Shown: positions 27,132 to 36,336 of the stretch, piece after piece | How positions within the stretch are numbered: position 1 is the stretch's first letter | Layout of the letters: each line of letters begins with the position of its first letter | NCBI RefSeq assembly: GCF_013266755.1 | Contig: NZ_JABRWJ010000006.1 | Coordinates: forward strand, 186,001-250,000 | Source of the DNA: Pseudaquabacterium terrae | GTDB lineage: Bacteria > Pseudomonadota > Gammaproteobacteria > Burkholderiales > Burkholderiaceae_C | Direction: 5' to 3' | DNA: 64,000 nt | Program-made: the position numbers and the translations under genes | The notes under the pieces: generated by a model | Told to the model about the DNA's origin: nothing | The model's database searches: none | The model's input: only the letters and a program-made list of their open reading frames with translations

Positions 27132-27884
27132 TCAGGCTTGCGCCGGGATCAGCTTGATCACCGCGAAGGTCGCGCCCTGCGGATCGATCAGCACCGAGAA
27201 GCGGCCGATGCCGGGGATGTCGGTCGGCGGCACCATCGTGCGCCCGCCGAGGGCCTGCGCCTGCGCCGTCGTTGCATCGGCATCGGCGACGGCCACATAG
27301 GGCACCCACTGCGCCGGCGCATCGCTGCGCATGATGCCGCCGCGCGATTGCCCGCCCTTGGCCAGCATGTAGTAGCTGCCCTGCTCGCCCATGTCCATCG
27401 TCTCGTGGCCGTAGCCGAAGGCGGCCTCGTAGAAGGCCAGCGCGCGCCGTGGATCGGCTGTCCACAGCTCGTTCCAGCACCACTGGCCGGGGGGCGCCTG
27501 CGGCACGTCGGGGCGGTCGCCCTGCGTGCTCTTCCACAGCGAGATCACCGCGCCGGTCGGGTCGACGATCGTCGCGCCGCGGCCGACGACGCCGAATTCG
27601 GTCGGCCCCTGCAGCGACTTCGCGCCGGCGGCCAATGCCGTGCGGTGGCTGTGGTCGACGTCCAGCACCGACAGGAAGCCGCGCCATTGCGGCGCTTCAC
27701 CGGACTTGGCGGCCACGAAGCCGCCGATGCCGTCGCTGCCGTTCATGATCAGCGGATAGCGGTCGTCGCCGATCGGCATCATCTCGACATGCCATCCGAG
27801 CAGGCGCTCGTAGAAGCTGCGCGCCGCGCCGGTGTCGGCGGACAGGTGTTCGAACCAGACGAATTTGCCGGGCAGGGGGTCCAT
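27132..27884 (-). CDS. VOC (glyoxalase/dioxygenase-fold) family protein, two domains
   Basis: 250 residues from ATG 27884 (GAGG six bases upstream). Two consecutive vicinal-oxygen-chelate modules: FVWFEHLSADTGAARSFYER in the first and CWNELWTADPRRALAFYEAA in the second, each followed by the paired beta-alpha-beta units. Such proteins bind a metal and act on dicarbonyls, antibiotics or aromatic substrates. The specific reaction cannot be assigned. Overlapping or closely coupled to the YdeI gene downstream. Confidence 0.85.
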   Translation of the reverse strand: MDPLPGKFVWFEHLSADTGAARSFYERLLGWHVEMMPIGDDRYPLIMNGSDGIGGFVAAKSGEAPQWRGFLSVLDVDHSHRTALAAGAKSLQGPTEFGVVGRGATIVDPTGAVISLWKSTQGDRPDVPQAPPGQWCWNELWTADPRRALAFYEAAFGYGHETMDMGEQGSYYMLAKGGQSRGGIMRSDAPAQWVPYVAVADADATTAQAQALGGRTMVPPTDIPGIGRFSVLIDPQGATFAVIKLIPAQA

Positions 27885-27971
27885 GGTGCGCCTCGTCGGT
27901 GATGGTTGGGGGGAGCGTTCAGCATAGACCTGCATCGGCGCGCTGACCATCGCCCTTTCGGCAAAGCCGCA

Positions 27972-29060
27972 TCAGGCCAATCGGACCGGGATGCGGCGGC
28001 GGCCGAAGCCGCGTTCGAAGCGGGCCGCGAAGTGGCCAGCGAGGCGTCGGCCGCACTCGGGGCAGCCGCCCTCGGCCGTGAGCCGGTAGTCGCCGATCTG
28101 GTACCAGTCGCGCTCGATCAGCAGCGCGCTGCAGCCAGCGCAGTAGGTGCTGCCACCGGCACCGTCGTGCACGTTGCCGGTGTAGACGTGCTTCAGCCCC
28201 TGGTCGAGTGCGATGCGGCGCGCGCGCGTCAGCGTCGCCGGCGGTGTCGGCGGCCGGTCGGTCATCTTGTAGTCGGGATGGAAGGCGGTGAAGTGCAGCG
28301 GCACTTCCGGGCCCAGGTGCTCCAGCACCCAGCGGCTTTCGGCCTCGATCTCGTCGTCGCTGTCGTTCAAGCCGGGGATCAGCAGCGTCGTGATCTCGAG
28401 CCAGCAATCGGTCTCGTGATGGATGTATTCGAGCGTCTCGAGCACCGGCGCGAGGTGCGCGCCGGTCTGCTGGAAATAGAAGGCCTCGGTGAAGCCCTTC
28501 AGGTCGACATTGGCCGCGTCCATCTTCGAATAGAAGACGCGGCGCGGCTCGGCATGGATGTAGCCGGCGGTCACCGCGACGGTCATCACGCCGCGTGCGT
28601 GGCAGGCGTCGGCGCAGTCCATCGCGTACTCGGCGAAGATGACCGGGTCGTTGTAGGTGAACGCGACGCTGCGGCAGCCCGACTCGATGGCCGCCTCGGC
28701 CAGCCGCTCGGGCGTGGCCTCGTCCATCAGCCGGTCCATCTCGCGGCTCTTCGAGATGTCCCAGTTCTGGCAGAACTTGCAGGCCAGGTTGCAGCCGGCG
28801 GTGCCGAAGGACATCACGCTGGAGCCCGGATGGAAGTGGTTCAGCGGCTTCTTCTCGATCGGGTCGACGCAGAAGCCGGAGCTGCGGCCCCAGGTCGTCA
28901 ACACCATCTGGTCGTCGATGCGCTGGCGCACGAAGCACAGGCCGCGCTGGCCTTCGTGCAATCGGCAATCGCGCGGGCACAGGTCGCACTGGATGCGGCC
29001 ATCCTCCAGCCGGTGCCACCAGCGCCCCGGATGCCTCGACTCAGCAACGCCGCTGCTCAT
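27972..29060 (-). CDS. amrS: AmmeMemoRadiSam system radical SAM enzyme
   Basis: 362 residues. The radical SAM cluster motif is C90-NLAC94-KFC97. Further cysteine groups sit at the N terminus (C25DLC28PRDC32) and at the C terminus (CAGC and CPEC), the latter forming a zinc-ribbon-like pair. This matches AmrS (PflA-like/“MoaA-like” protein of the AmmeMemoRadiSam set), whose reaction has not been established. It is placed two bases after the stop of the fused B-A protein, so both are made from one message. Confidence 0.9.
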   Translation of the reverse strand: MSSGVAESRHPGRWWHRLEDGRIQCDLCPRDCRLHEGQRGLCFVRQRIDDQMVLTTWGRSSGFCVDPIEKKPLNHFHPGSSVMSFGTAGCNLACKFCQNWDISKSREMDRLMDEATPERLAEAAIESGCRSVAFTYNDPVIFAEYAMDCADACHARGVMTVAVTAGYIHAEPRRVFYSKMDAANVDLKGFTEAFYFQQTGAHLAPVLETLEYIHHETDCWLEITTLLIPGLNDSDDEIEAESRWVLEHLGPEVPLHFTAFHPDYKMTDRPPTPPATLTRARRIALDQGLKHVYTGNVHDGAGGSTYCAGCSALLIERDWYQIGDYRLTAEGGCPECGRRLAGHFAARFERGFGRRRIPVRLA

Positions 29061-29062
29061 CG

Positions 29063-30421
29063 CTACTCCTCGAACTTCTCCACGCTGTAGCGCGACAGCT
29101 TCACCCCCGGCGCCCAGAAGTCGGGCGGCAGCCCGGCCTTGTGCTTCAGCGCGCGCAGGAAGGCGGTGGGGTCGGGCAACTCTTCCCAGACCTGCGGCAG
29201 GAACGTCGCGCGGCTGTCGCGCCAGTCGAGGATCACGCCGTCGATGCCGGGCCGCAGGGCGGCGAGCGCCTCGGCTTCATCGTGCGCGGGGATCTCCACC
29301 GCCGGGCCGAGCAGCGACACCTCGATCTGCAGCCCCGGCCACTCGGCCAGCGTCAGCGGCGCGAAGCGGCCATCGTGAAACGCGGCGGCGACGGCGTTGC
29401 TGCGCACGTCGGCGCCGAGCGGGCGCACCGCCTCGAGCCGGCCGACGCAGCCGCGCAGGCGCCCGTCGGCGCTGCGCAGCGTGACGAAGGTGGCGCCGGG
29501 TTGCTCGAAGTCCGGCAGATCGCGCACCGGCGCGGGATCGAGGCCGAGCGCCTTGGCGATCGCTTCGCGCGCCGCGGCGAGCAGCGCCGGCCCGAGCGTG
29601 GCCGGATCGTCCTGCGGCGCCACCGGTTCGAAGGCGATGGCCGCGTAACCGACGACGCGGCGCCGGTCGCCCTCGGGGCTGTCGGCCGAGGTGCATTGGG
29701 CGAGCAGCCGCGGCTCGAGCCGCTCGGCGCGGGCGATCTGCAGCGTGCCGTTCAGCGCCGCGGCGCCGCAGGCCTCGTCACCGTCGAGCGCCTGGTCGAA
29801 ATGCAGGATGCGCTCGACCGTCGCGTGGTCGCGCGCCTGCGCCGCGGCTTCGCTCAGGTAGTGCGACAGGTCGGAGCTGACGATCACCAGCGTCTCGTCG
29901 CCACCCCACAGCCGGCGCACGACCGCGGCGACATCGTCGGGCGTCGCGTGGCCGACGACCAGCGGCACCAGCGTGAAGCCGTCGCCGAGCACGGTCTGCA
30001 GGAAGGGCAGCTGCACTTCGATCGCATGCTCGTGCGCATGCGCGGCGCTGCTGTGCAGCACCTGCGGCAGGTCGCGCAGGTCGTCCATCGCGGCGAGGTC
30101 CAGCGGCACCGTGCCGAGCGGGGTCTCGAACACGGTTTCGGCCGGCAGCGCCAGCCCGTGCAGCGGCACGCGGTGCGCCGGCGCCAGCAGCACGACGCGG
30201 CGGATGCGCTCGCGCCACGGCCCGAGCAAGGCCATGCCCTGGGCGGCGCAATCGCCGCTGTAGACGTAGCCGGCGTGCGGCAGGACCAGCAGCTTCGGCG
30301 GCCGCGCGCGCGGCGGCTCGGCGCGCGTTTGGGCCAGGTGCCGGGCGACGCTGCGGCGCAGCGCCGCAGGCTCGGCCGGGTAGAACATCCCGGCAACGGC
30401 GGCGGGGCGGGTGGCGGCCAT
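29063..30421 (-). CDS. AmmeMemoRadiSam protein B (Memo) fused to protein A (AMMECR1)
   Basis: 452 residues. The N-terminal part (about 1-265) is a Memo domain with metal-site histidines in LPHAGYVYSGD, SSAAHAHEHAIEVQLPF and SSDLSHYLS. The C-terminal part (about 280-452) is AMMECR1, with LRSADGRLRGCVGRL and EVSLLGPAVEI. The two are separate proteins in many genomes and fused here. Together with AmrS they form a conserved three-part system of unknown function, thought to make a modification or small molecule through radical chemistry. Confidence 0.9.
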   Translation of the reverse strand: MAATRPAAVAGMFYPAEPAALRRSVARHLAQTRAEPPRARPPKLLVLPHAGYVYSGDCAAQGMALLGPWRERIRRVVLLAPAHRVPLHGLALPAETVFETPLGTVPLDLAAMDDLRDLPQVLHSSAAHAHEHAIEVQLPFLQTVLGDGFTLVPLVVGHATPDDVAAVVRRLWGGDETLVIVSSDLSHYLSEAAAQARDHATVERILHFDQALDGDEACGAAALNGTLQIARAERLEPRLLAQCTSADSPEGDRRRVVGYAAIAFEPVAPQDDPATLGPALLAAAREAIAKALGLDPAPVRDLPDFEQPGATFVTLRSADGRLRGCVGRLEAVRPLGADVRSNAVAAAFHDGRFAPLTLAEWPGLQIEVSLLGPAVEIPAHDEAEALAALRPGIDGVILDWRDSRATFLPQVWEELPDPTAFLRALKHKAGLPPDFWAPGVKLSRYSVEKFEE

Positions 30422-30480
30422 GGGCGGATCCCCTCTGAGCTCTGGTGTTCAGAGTCAGTGTGGGCCGCCGCGGCCAAAGT

Positions 30481-30606
30481 TCAAGCGCGTCGGCGTCGGG
30501 TTGTGCCGGCGCGCAGCAGCGCCCAGCACTCGAACAGGCCTGCCAGCAGCGTGCCGGCGATCGCCAGCGCAGGATGGCTGACGAGGCGGTGGAAGCGGAC
30601 TGTCAT
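30481..30606 (-). CDS. Small single-helix membrane protein, 41 aa
   Basis: ATG at 30606 has GGAGG seven bases upstream, which makes this short frame credible. The peptide begins MTVRFHRLVSHPALAIAG and has a hydrophobic helix of about 20 residues (ALAIAGTLLAGLFECWALL) followed by RAGTTRRRRA. N-in or N-out orientation by the positive-inside rule favours a cytoplasmic C terminus. It sits between the esterase and the AmmeMemoRadiSam genes on the same strand. Function unknown. Confidence 0.6.
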   Translation of the reverse strand: MTVRFHRLVSHPALAIAGTLLAGLFECWALLRAGTTRRRRA

Positions 30607-30691
30607 CGAAGGACCTCCGGACGGCGGCGGTCCAGGCTAGGTCGCGCCGATGACGGCGGCGTGACGAAACGGTGTCAGGGCCGCCTTGGTC

Positions 30692-31354
30692 TCAAGCCAG
30701 CACGCGCAGCAACCACTGGTTCAGCGCGGCGATCTCCTCCAGGCACACCGAGTGCTCCATCGGGTATTCGTGCCAGTCGACGTCGTGGCCGAGTTCGGCC
30801 AGCGCATCGCGCGCGGCAATGCCGCGCAGCACCGGCACCACGCCGTCCTGGCTGCCGTGGGCGAGGAACACGGGTGTGTCGGCATTGGCGGCGTGGCGCT
30901 CGCCGGCGGTGCTCGCCGCCAGCGCCAGGTAACCCGACAGGCCGGCCAGCCCGGCGAGCCGCTGCGGATACCGCAGCCCTGCCAGCAGCGTGATGGCGCA
31001 GCCCTGCGAGAAGCCGGCCAGCACGATCCGATGTGCCGGCATGCCGCGCGCGACCTCGCGGTCGATCAAGGCATGCACCAGCGCCAGCGACTCGCGCAGC
31101 CCGGCCTCGTCCTCGCGCCGCACCAGGTCGTTGCCGAGGATGTCGTACCAGGCGCGCATGCGGTAGCCGCCATTGATCGTCACCGGCCGAACCGGCGCGC
31201 GCGGCATCAGGTAGCGCACCGGGCCGATCGCCGACAGGTCGAGCTCGTCACACATCGGCAGGAAGTCGGTGCCATCGGCGCCGAGGCCGTGCAGCACGAT
31301 GACGCTGGCCACCGGGTCGGCGGCGGGATGGAGTTCGATCGTGGCCAGGCTCAT
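30692..31354 (-). CDS. Carboxylesterase/phospholipase family alpha/beta hydrolase
   Basis: 220 residues, no signal peptide. Nucleophile Ser in AGFSQGCAI, acid in HGSQDGVVP and His in YPMEHSVCLEE give the complete triad of the small cytoplasmic carboxylesterases related to acyl-protein thioesterase. N-terminal VIVLHGLGADGTDF forms the oxyanion region. Substrates in this family are short-chain esters and thioesters. The gene is divergent from the M14 peptidase gene with an 85-base intergenic space. Confidence 0.88.
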   Translation of the reverse strand: MSLATIELHPAADPVASVIVLHGLGADGTDFLPMCDELDLSAIGPVRYLMPRAPVRPVTINGGYRMRAWYDILGNDLVRREDEAGLRESLALVHALIDREVARGMPAHRIVLAGFSQGCAITLLAGLRYPQRLAGLAGLSGYLALAASTAGERHAANADTPVFLAHGSQDGVVPVLRGIAARDALAELGHDVDWHEYPMEHSVCLEEIAALNQWLLRVLA

Positions 31355-31439
31355 GTCGGGATCCGTTCAGCAGAGGGTTTGTGCGCATGGTAAGCGGCTA
31401 CTTCGCTGCGTCACATGCCGCAGCTAGGGTGGCGGCCGC

Positions 31440-32474
31440 ATGACCGGCCCTCCCACCCCGCTGCCCGAACTGCGCGAGCTGGAGGCCTTGATCGCCGCCG
31501 GCGGCTCGCGGCTCGATGCGCGGCGGGCGGGCGAGGTCGCGCTGGGATCGCAGCGACTGCCGCTGTGGGTGATCACGCTCGGCAACCCGGCGCCGGACCG
31601 GCCCGGCTTCGGCGTCTTCGGGGGCGTGCACGGGCTCGAACGCATCGGCGCCGAGGTGGCGCTGGCCTTTCTGCGCAGCCTGGTGATGCGGCTGCGCTGG
31701 GACGCGACGCTCGAACGGCTGCTCGAGGACCTGCGCATCGTCGTGATGCCGCTGGTCAACCCGGGCGGCCTGCGGCTTGGCACGCGCGCCAATCCGCACG
31801 GTGTCGACCTGATGCGCAATGCGCCCGTCGATGGCGAGGACCACCTGCCGTGGCTGCTCGGCGGGCATCGGATCTCGCCGCGGCTGCCGTGGTACCGCGG
31901 GCCGGCGGGCGCGCCGATGCAGGCCGAGGCGCAGGCGCTGTGTGCGGTGGTCGAGGCCGAGCTGCTGCCGCGGCCGTTCAGCCTGGTCGTCGACTGCCAC
32001 TCCGGATTCGGCCTGCACGACCGGCTGTGGTTTCCGTTTGCGCACACCGCGCGGCCGTTTCCGCACCTGGCCGAGCTGCAGGCCTTCTGCGAGATCCTCG
32101 ACCAGTCGCTGCCGCAGCACCCTTACCTGGTCGAGCCGCAGAGCCTGCAGTACCGCGCCCACGGCGACCTGTGGGACCACCTGGTGCTGCAGGGCGAGCG
32201 CATGGCCGCGGCGCCGGTGCTGCTGCCGCTGACGCTGGAAATGGGCTCATGGCTGTGGGTCAAGAAGAACCCGCGCCAGCTCTTCTCGCGGCTCGGGCTC
32301 TTCAACCCGCTGATCGGCCACCGCCAGCAGCGCGTGCTGCGGCGCCATGTCGCCTGGCTGGACTTCGCCGCCCGCGCCGCGGCCAGCGCGGCACGCTGGT
32401 TGCCGCAGGGCGACGAGCGTGCGCGGCGGCATGAGGCGGCGCTGGCGCGCTGGTATCGCACGAGTGCGCGGTAG
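31440..32474 (+). CDS. M14-family zinc carboxypeptidase-like protein
   Basis: 344 residues, no signal peptide. Zinc ligands His64 and Glu67 (GGVHGLERIG) and His187 (VVDCHSGFG), with catalytic Glu267 in LTLEMGS, form the M14 site. PLVNPGGL contributes the substrate pocket. The length and cytoplasmic location resemble the succinylglutamate-desuccinylase/aspartoacylase-like and DUF2817-type branch more than secreted carboxypeptidases. It may trim peptides or cell-wall amino-acid amides. The ATG at 31440 has only a weak ribosome site. Confidence 0.8.
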   Translation: MTGPPTPLPELRELEALIAAGGSRLDARRAGEVALGSQRLPLWVITLGNPAPDRPGFGVFGGVHGLERIGAEVALAFLRSLVMRLRWDATLERLLEDLRIVVMPLVNPGGLRLGTRANPHGVDLMRNAPVDGEDHLPWLLGGHRISPRLPWYRGPAGAPMQAEAQALCAVVEAELLPRPFSLVVDCHSGFGLHDRLWFPFAHTARPFPHLAELQAFCEILDQSLPQHPYLVEPQSLQYRAHGDLWDHLVLQGERMAAAPVLLPLTLEMGSWLWVKKNPRQLFSRLGLFNPLIGHRQQRVLRRHVAWLDFAARAAASAARWLPQGDERARRHEAALARWYRTSAR

Positions 32475-32561
32475 TGACTGGTCACGACCCCGGTGCCCCC
32501 GGGCCATCGATCGCCGCCTACACTCTCGCCCCCATCTCTTCCGCCTGCAGGACTCTTCGGC

Positions 32562-33851
32562 ATGTTCGCGAACCGTTCTTCCGCCCGCCGCCTGGCGCTC
32601 GTTTCCTCGTTGATGTCGGCGCTGCTGGCGGCCACCGTGCCGGCCGCCGCGCAAACCGCCGCGCCGGCGGCCAGCGCGCCCGCCGGTCCGACCGTGCGGC
32701 CGGAGGTCGGCAACCCGCTGACCGCCGCGCAGGCGCTGGTCCGCAGCAACCAGGGCAAGGAAGCGCTGGCCAAGATCGCCGAAGCCGAAGCCGCGCCGAA
32801 TCCGACGCCCTACGAGCAGCATTCGATCAATCACACCAAGGCCGTCGCGGCGCTGGCAGCCGGTGACTCGGCGCAGTCGCTGCTGCTGTTCGAGAAGGTG
32901 CTGGGCTCGCGCTTCCTGCCCGAGAAGGACCGTCTGCCGATCACCGAATCGACGGCCCGGCTGGCGATCCAGACCAAGAACCATCCGAAGGCGCTGGCGC
33001 AGCTGAAGAGCTACAAGAGCCAGGGCGGCGCCGATGCCGCGCTGCTGCGCGCCTATGCGCAGCTGCTCGCCGAGGCCAACGACTTCGCCGGCGCGGCCGC
33101 CGAAGCCAAGGCGCAGATCCAGGCCGAGGAAGCCGCCGGCCGCAAGCCGCCGGAGTCGCTGTACCGCATCCTCGGCTTCAGCCAGCAGAAGCAAGCCGAC
33201 AACACCGGCTACGTGCAGACGCTCGAGAAGCTGGTGCAGACCTACCCGACGCCCGACTACTGGGCCGACCTGGTGTCACGCACCGTGCGCAAGCCGGGCT
33301 TTGCCGACGACCGCCTGCGGCTGGACGTCTACCGGCTGCAGCGCGCGCTCGGCGTCGCGCTGCAGGGCGACGAGATCGCCGACATGGCGCAGCGGGCGGT
33401 GCAGATCGGCCTGCCTGCCGAAGCGCAGAAGCTGCTCGACGAAGGTTATGCGGCCGGCCTGCTCGGCAAGGGCAAGGACGCCGCCGCGCACGCCAAGCTG
33501 CGCGAGCAGGCGACGAAGGTCGCGGCGCAGGACCAGAAGACCTTCGGCGACAGTGAAGCCGCGGCTCAGAAGGCCAAGGATGGCAATGCGCTGGTCAACC
33601 TGGGCGTGGCGCTGGCCGGCACCGGGGCCTACGACCGCGCGGCGACGCTGATCGAGCAGGGCATATCGCGCGGCGGGCTGCGTCGGCCGGAAGAGGCCAC
33701 GCTGCACCTGGGCTGGGTGCAGTGGCGCGCCGGCCGCGCCGACGATGCGCTGCGCAGCTTTGCGGCCGTCAAGGGGGGCGACGAAGGCACGGCCGACCTG
33801 GCGCGGCTGTGGGGCTATCACCTGCGCAACAGCGGCGCGAAGAAGTCCTGA
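32562..33851 (+). CDS. Periplasmic tetratricopeptide-type repeat protein
   Basis: 429 residues from ATG 32562, chosen because it begins a signal peptide (ARRLALVSSLMSALLAATVP, cleavage near AAAQTA). The rest is helical repeats, with units such as GDSAQSLLLFEKVLGSRFLPE and NALVNLGVALAGTGAYDRAA. No enzymatic motif is seen. It probably scaffolds an envelope or exopolysaccharide assembly, but no partner gene is adjacent. Convergent with the small gene at 33862-34134, ten bases apart. Confidence 0.8.
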   Translation: MFANRSSARRLALVSSLMSALLAATVPAAAQTAAPAASAPAGPTVRPEVGNPLTAAQALVRSNQGKEALAKIAEAEAAPNPTPYEQHSINHTKAVAALAAGDSAQSLLLFEKVLGSRFLPEKDRLPITESTARLAIQTKNHPKALAQLKSYKSQGGADAALLRAYAQLLAEANDFAGAAAEAKAQIQAEEAAGRKPPESLYRILGFSQQKQADNTGYVQTLEKLVQTYPTPDYWADLVSRTVRKPGFADDRLRLDVYRLQRALGVALQGDEIADMAQRAVQIGLPAEAQKLLDEGYAAGLLGKGKDAAAHAKLREQATKVAAQDQKTFGDSEAAAQKAKDGNALVNLGVALAGTGAYDRAATLIEQGISRGGLRRPEEATLHLGWVQWRAGRADDALRSFAAVKGGDEGTADLARLWGYHLRNSGAKKS

Positions 33852-33861
33852 ACCCGTTGGT

Positions 33862-34134
33862 CTAGCGCGCGGTGCCGAAGTAGTGTTCGAACAGCGCGCG
33901 GCCGTCGAGCTCGCGCGTGTGCAGCCCGTCGATCTGCTCGGAAAACGGCGCCGCGGCGGCGGGCGGCGGCGCGGCCACCACCTCGCTGCGCGCGACACTG
34001 CCGGCCAGCGTGCCGTGGCGCCGGTAGTGCGCCAGGATCTGCGACAGCGGCGGCACCTGCTCCGCCGTCGGTTCCTCGGCGCTCGCCCACGGCGAGGCCG
34101 CGGGCGAGGGCTTGGGACGCGCGTGCGGATTCAT
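33862..34134 (-). CDS. Hypothetical protein, 90 aa
   Basis: I do not recognise it. It is proline/alanine-rich with a short conserved-looking core (LSQILAHYRRHGTLAG) and a C terminus DGRALFEHYFGTAR. No signal peptide or membrane segment. It is on the same strand as the TonB receptor gene but separated from it by a hairpin, so it may be expressed separately. Confidence 0.6.
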   Translation of the reverse strand: MNPHARPKPSPAASPWASAEEPTAEQVPPLSQILAHYRRHGTLAGSVARSEVVAAPPPAAAAPFSEQIDGLHTRELDGRALFEHYFGTAR

Positions 34135-34176
34135 GACTCGATCCTAGGGTTTTTGCCCCTTCAGTGATCGCTCGAA

Positions 34177-34198
34177 CTGGCGGGCGCGCACCCGCCAG
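34177..34198 (-). terminator. Hairpin downstream of the TonB receptor gene
   Basis: Perfect 8-base arms CTGGCGGG and CCCGCCAG with a 6-base loop, six bases after the receptor stop codon. The downstream T content is weak (TTCGAG), so termination is likely but not certain. Confidence 0.55.
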
Positions 34199-34204
34199 AT
34201 TTGG

Positions 34205-36235
34205 TTACAACGTCCAGCGCAGGCCCACCGACACGGCGCGGCCGGCATAGGGCGCGACTTCGCGGGCCGCGCGCAGGGTGCTGGCGTTGAACGCAAGGCG
34301 GTCGCCGGCGTTGTCGAGCTTGAGCGTCCAGCTCAAGTCGCCTGCGCCGAGGCGCATCGACCAGCTGGCCCACAGATCGACCAGCGTGTACGACGGCGTC
34401 GGGACGTCGCCGGGCGAAAAGCGGCTCTGCCGCGCCGCGTGCCGCGCCTGGCCGCCGATCCGCCAGCCGCCCTGCCGCGCCTCCAGCCCGAGCATCAGCC
34501 GCCACGGCGCCAGGCGCGGCAGCGGCGCACCGCTGGCGCGGTCACTGCCGCGCACCCGATCGACGCTGCCGTGGGCATCGAGCTGCCACGGTTGCTCGAG
34601 CAGGCGCCAGTGGCCCTCGAGCTCGATGCCGTGCAGCCGCGCCGGGATGCCGCGGAAGGCGTATCCAGGCACGGCCACCGGCGCGCCGTCCTCGCCGGTC
34701 TCCTCGATCGATGCGCCGGTGGCGTCGAGCGCGATGTAGTTCGAGAAGCGCGCGGTCCAGGCCTGCGCCTGCAGGCGGTGCGGACCGCGCTTCCACGCCA
34801 GCCCGAGCTCGGCCTGTCGGCTGCGCTCGGTCGCGAGGTTCGGGTCGCCGCGCTCGAACGCGCCGGTGGCGACGTGCACGCCGTTGGCGAACAGCTCGTA
34901 GTACGCCGGCGCGCGTTCGGTGTGCCCGAGCGATCCGCTGGCTGACCAGCCGCCGGCCAGCGGCGCCTGCAGCGACAGCGCCGCGCTGCGCGGCGAGAAA
35001 CGGCGTTCGGCGGCGGCGCCGAAGCGCGCTTGCGCGGCTTCGCTGCCGGCCGGGTCGCCGTCGGAGCGCACGCGGCTGCGTTCGAGCCGCGCGCCGGCGG
35101 CGAGCGTCAGCGCGTCGCCGCGCCACTCCTGCAGCGTGAAGACGCCGGCGCTGCGGCTGTGCGTGTCCGGCACGAAGGCTTCGTCGCCGAGCGCGGAAAA
35201 GTCCAGCTGCTCGGCCTGCAGCCCGATCACGCCGTGCCAGCGGCCGACCGCCGCCTGGCGCGCCATCAGCCGCAGCTCGCGGCCGCGGCTGTGAAAACGC
35301 GTGCCGACCTCGGCGCTGCCCTCGACCTCGTCGTGGCGGTAGCGCGTCTGGCCGAGGCGGAACTCGAACTGCGCGAACGGGCCGGCGAGCGAGCGGCGCT
35401 CGCCGGCGAGCTGCGCCTGCTGGCGCCGCATGCGAATGGTCACGCCGGGCTCGACGGCGACGCCGTAATAGTTGCGGTAGCCATCAACCGCCGCGCCGAC
35501 GTAGCCGTCGGCATCGGCCCAGCTCACGCCGACCGCGCCGGCGTTGCTGTCGCCGGCGCTGTTGATGACGCGCCGTGTCGGCTCGCCGGGCTCGCCGTCG
35601 AACACCGGCCTGAAGCGCGGCACGCGCAGGTCCTCGCTGCGCCGGGCGGCGACATCGGCATGCCAGTTCAGGCCGCCGGCGCCGCCTTCGATCACCGCGG
35701 CGCCGGCGCGCTCGTTGGCCGCGCCGCCGAAGCGCACTTCGGCGCGGCCGCCCAGGCGCTCCAGCGGCCGCCGCGGCACGCGGTTGTCGATGGCGTTGAC
35801 CACGCCTCCGGTGGCGTTGCCGCCATACAGCAGCGCGGCGGGCCCGCGCAGCACTTCGAGGCGCTCGATCACCAGCGGATCGATCGCCACGGCGTGGTCG
35901 AAGCTCAGGTTCGACGCGTCGGCCGATGCGCCGCCGTTGTCGAGCAGGCGCACGCGGTCGCCGTCGAGGCCACGGATCACCGGGCGCGCGCTCTGCGGGC
36001 CGAAGCCGCTTTGCGCGACGCCGGGCAGGCCATCGAGCGTTGCGCCCAGCGTGCCGCCGCGGCGCAGCGCCAGGCCGTCGCCGGCGAGCACGTTGCTGGG
36101 CTGGATCAACTCGTCGCGGCCGAGCGGGTTGCCGGTGATGACGACGGTGGCCGGCGGCTGTTGCGCCAGCGTGGCGAAGGAGCCCAGCGCGAGCAGCGCG
36201 CCGAGCGGGGTGAAGCGGAAAGGGGATCGGAACAT
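34205..36235 (-). CDS. TonB-dependent outer-membrane receptor, ZnuD-like
   Basis: 676 residues from ATG 36235 (AGGA seven bases upstream). Signal peptide (LGALLALGSFATLAQ), plug domain with SGFGPQSARPVIRGLDGDRV and LEVLRGPAALLYGG, and a 22-strand barrel ending in the aromatic-type terminus VGLRWTL. The plug wording, GxRPVIRGLDGxRVRLLDNG and SFDHAVAIDP, is that of ZnuD-type zinc receptors. Histidine-rich loops are not prominent. A DUF2946 gene lies upstream on the same strand and a DUF3299/ABC operon lies further upstream, a set associated with zinc import. Confidence 0.85.
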   Translation of the reverse strand: MFRSPFRFTPLGALLALGSFATLAQQPPATVVITGNPLGRDELIQPSNVLAGDGLALRRGGTLGATLDGLPGVAQSGFGPQSARPVIRGLDGDRVRLLDNGGASADASNLSFDHAVAIDPLVIERLEVLRGPAALLYGGNATGGVVNAIDNRVPRRPLERLGGRAEVRFGGAANERAGAAVIEGGAGGLNWHADVAARRSEDLRVPRFRPVFDGEPGEPTRRVINSAGDSNAGAVGVSWADADGYVGAAVDGYRNYYGVAVEPGVTIRMRRQQAQLAGERRSLAGPFAQFEFRLGQTRYRHDEVEGSAEVGTRFHSRGRELRLMARQAAVGRWHGVIGLQAEQLDFSALGDEAFVPDTHSRSAGVFTLQEWRGDALTLAAGARLERSRVRSDGDPAGSEAAQARFGAAAERRFSPRSAALSLQAPLAGGWSASGSLGHTERAPAYYELFANGVHVATGAFERGDPNLATERSRQAELGLAWKRGPHRLQAQAWTARFSNYIALDATGASIEETGEDGAPVAVPGYAFRGIPARLHGIELEGHWRLLEQPWQLDAHGSVDRVRGSDRASGAPLPRLAPWRLMLGLEARQGGWRIGGQARHAARQSRFSPGDVPTPSYTLVDLWASWSMRLGAGDLSWTLKLDNAGDRLAFNASTLRAAREVAPYAGRAVSVGLRWTL

Positions 36236-36336
36236 CGAAGCGTCCTGGCAAGTCGGCACGGACGGCGCGGCGCGGCGGCCTTCAGCTCAGGCCATCGCGC
36301 AGCGTCGTCGAGGAGGGAACGGCTGCAGCCGTTCGG

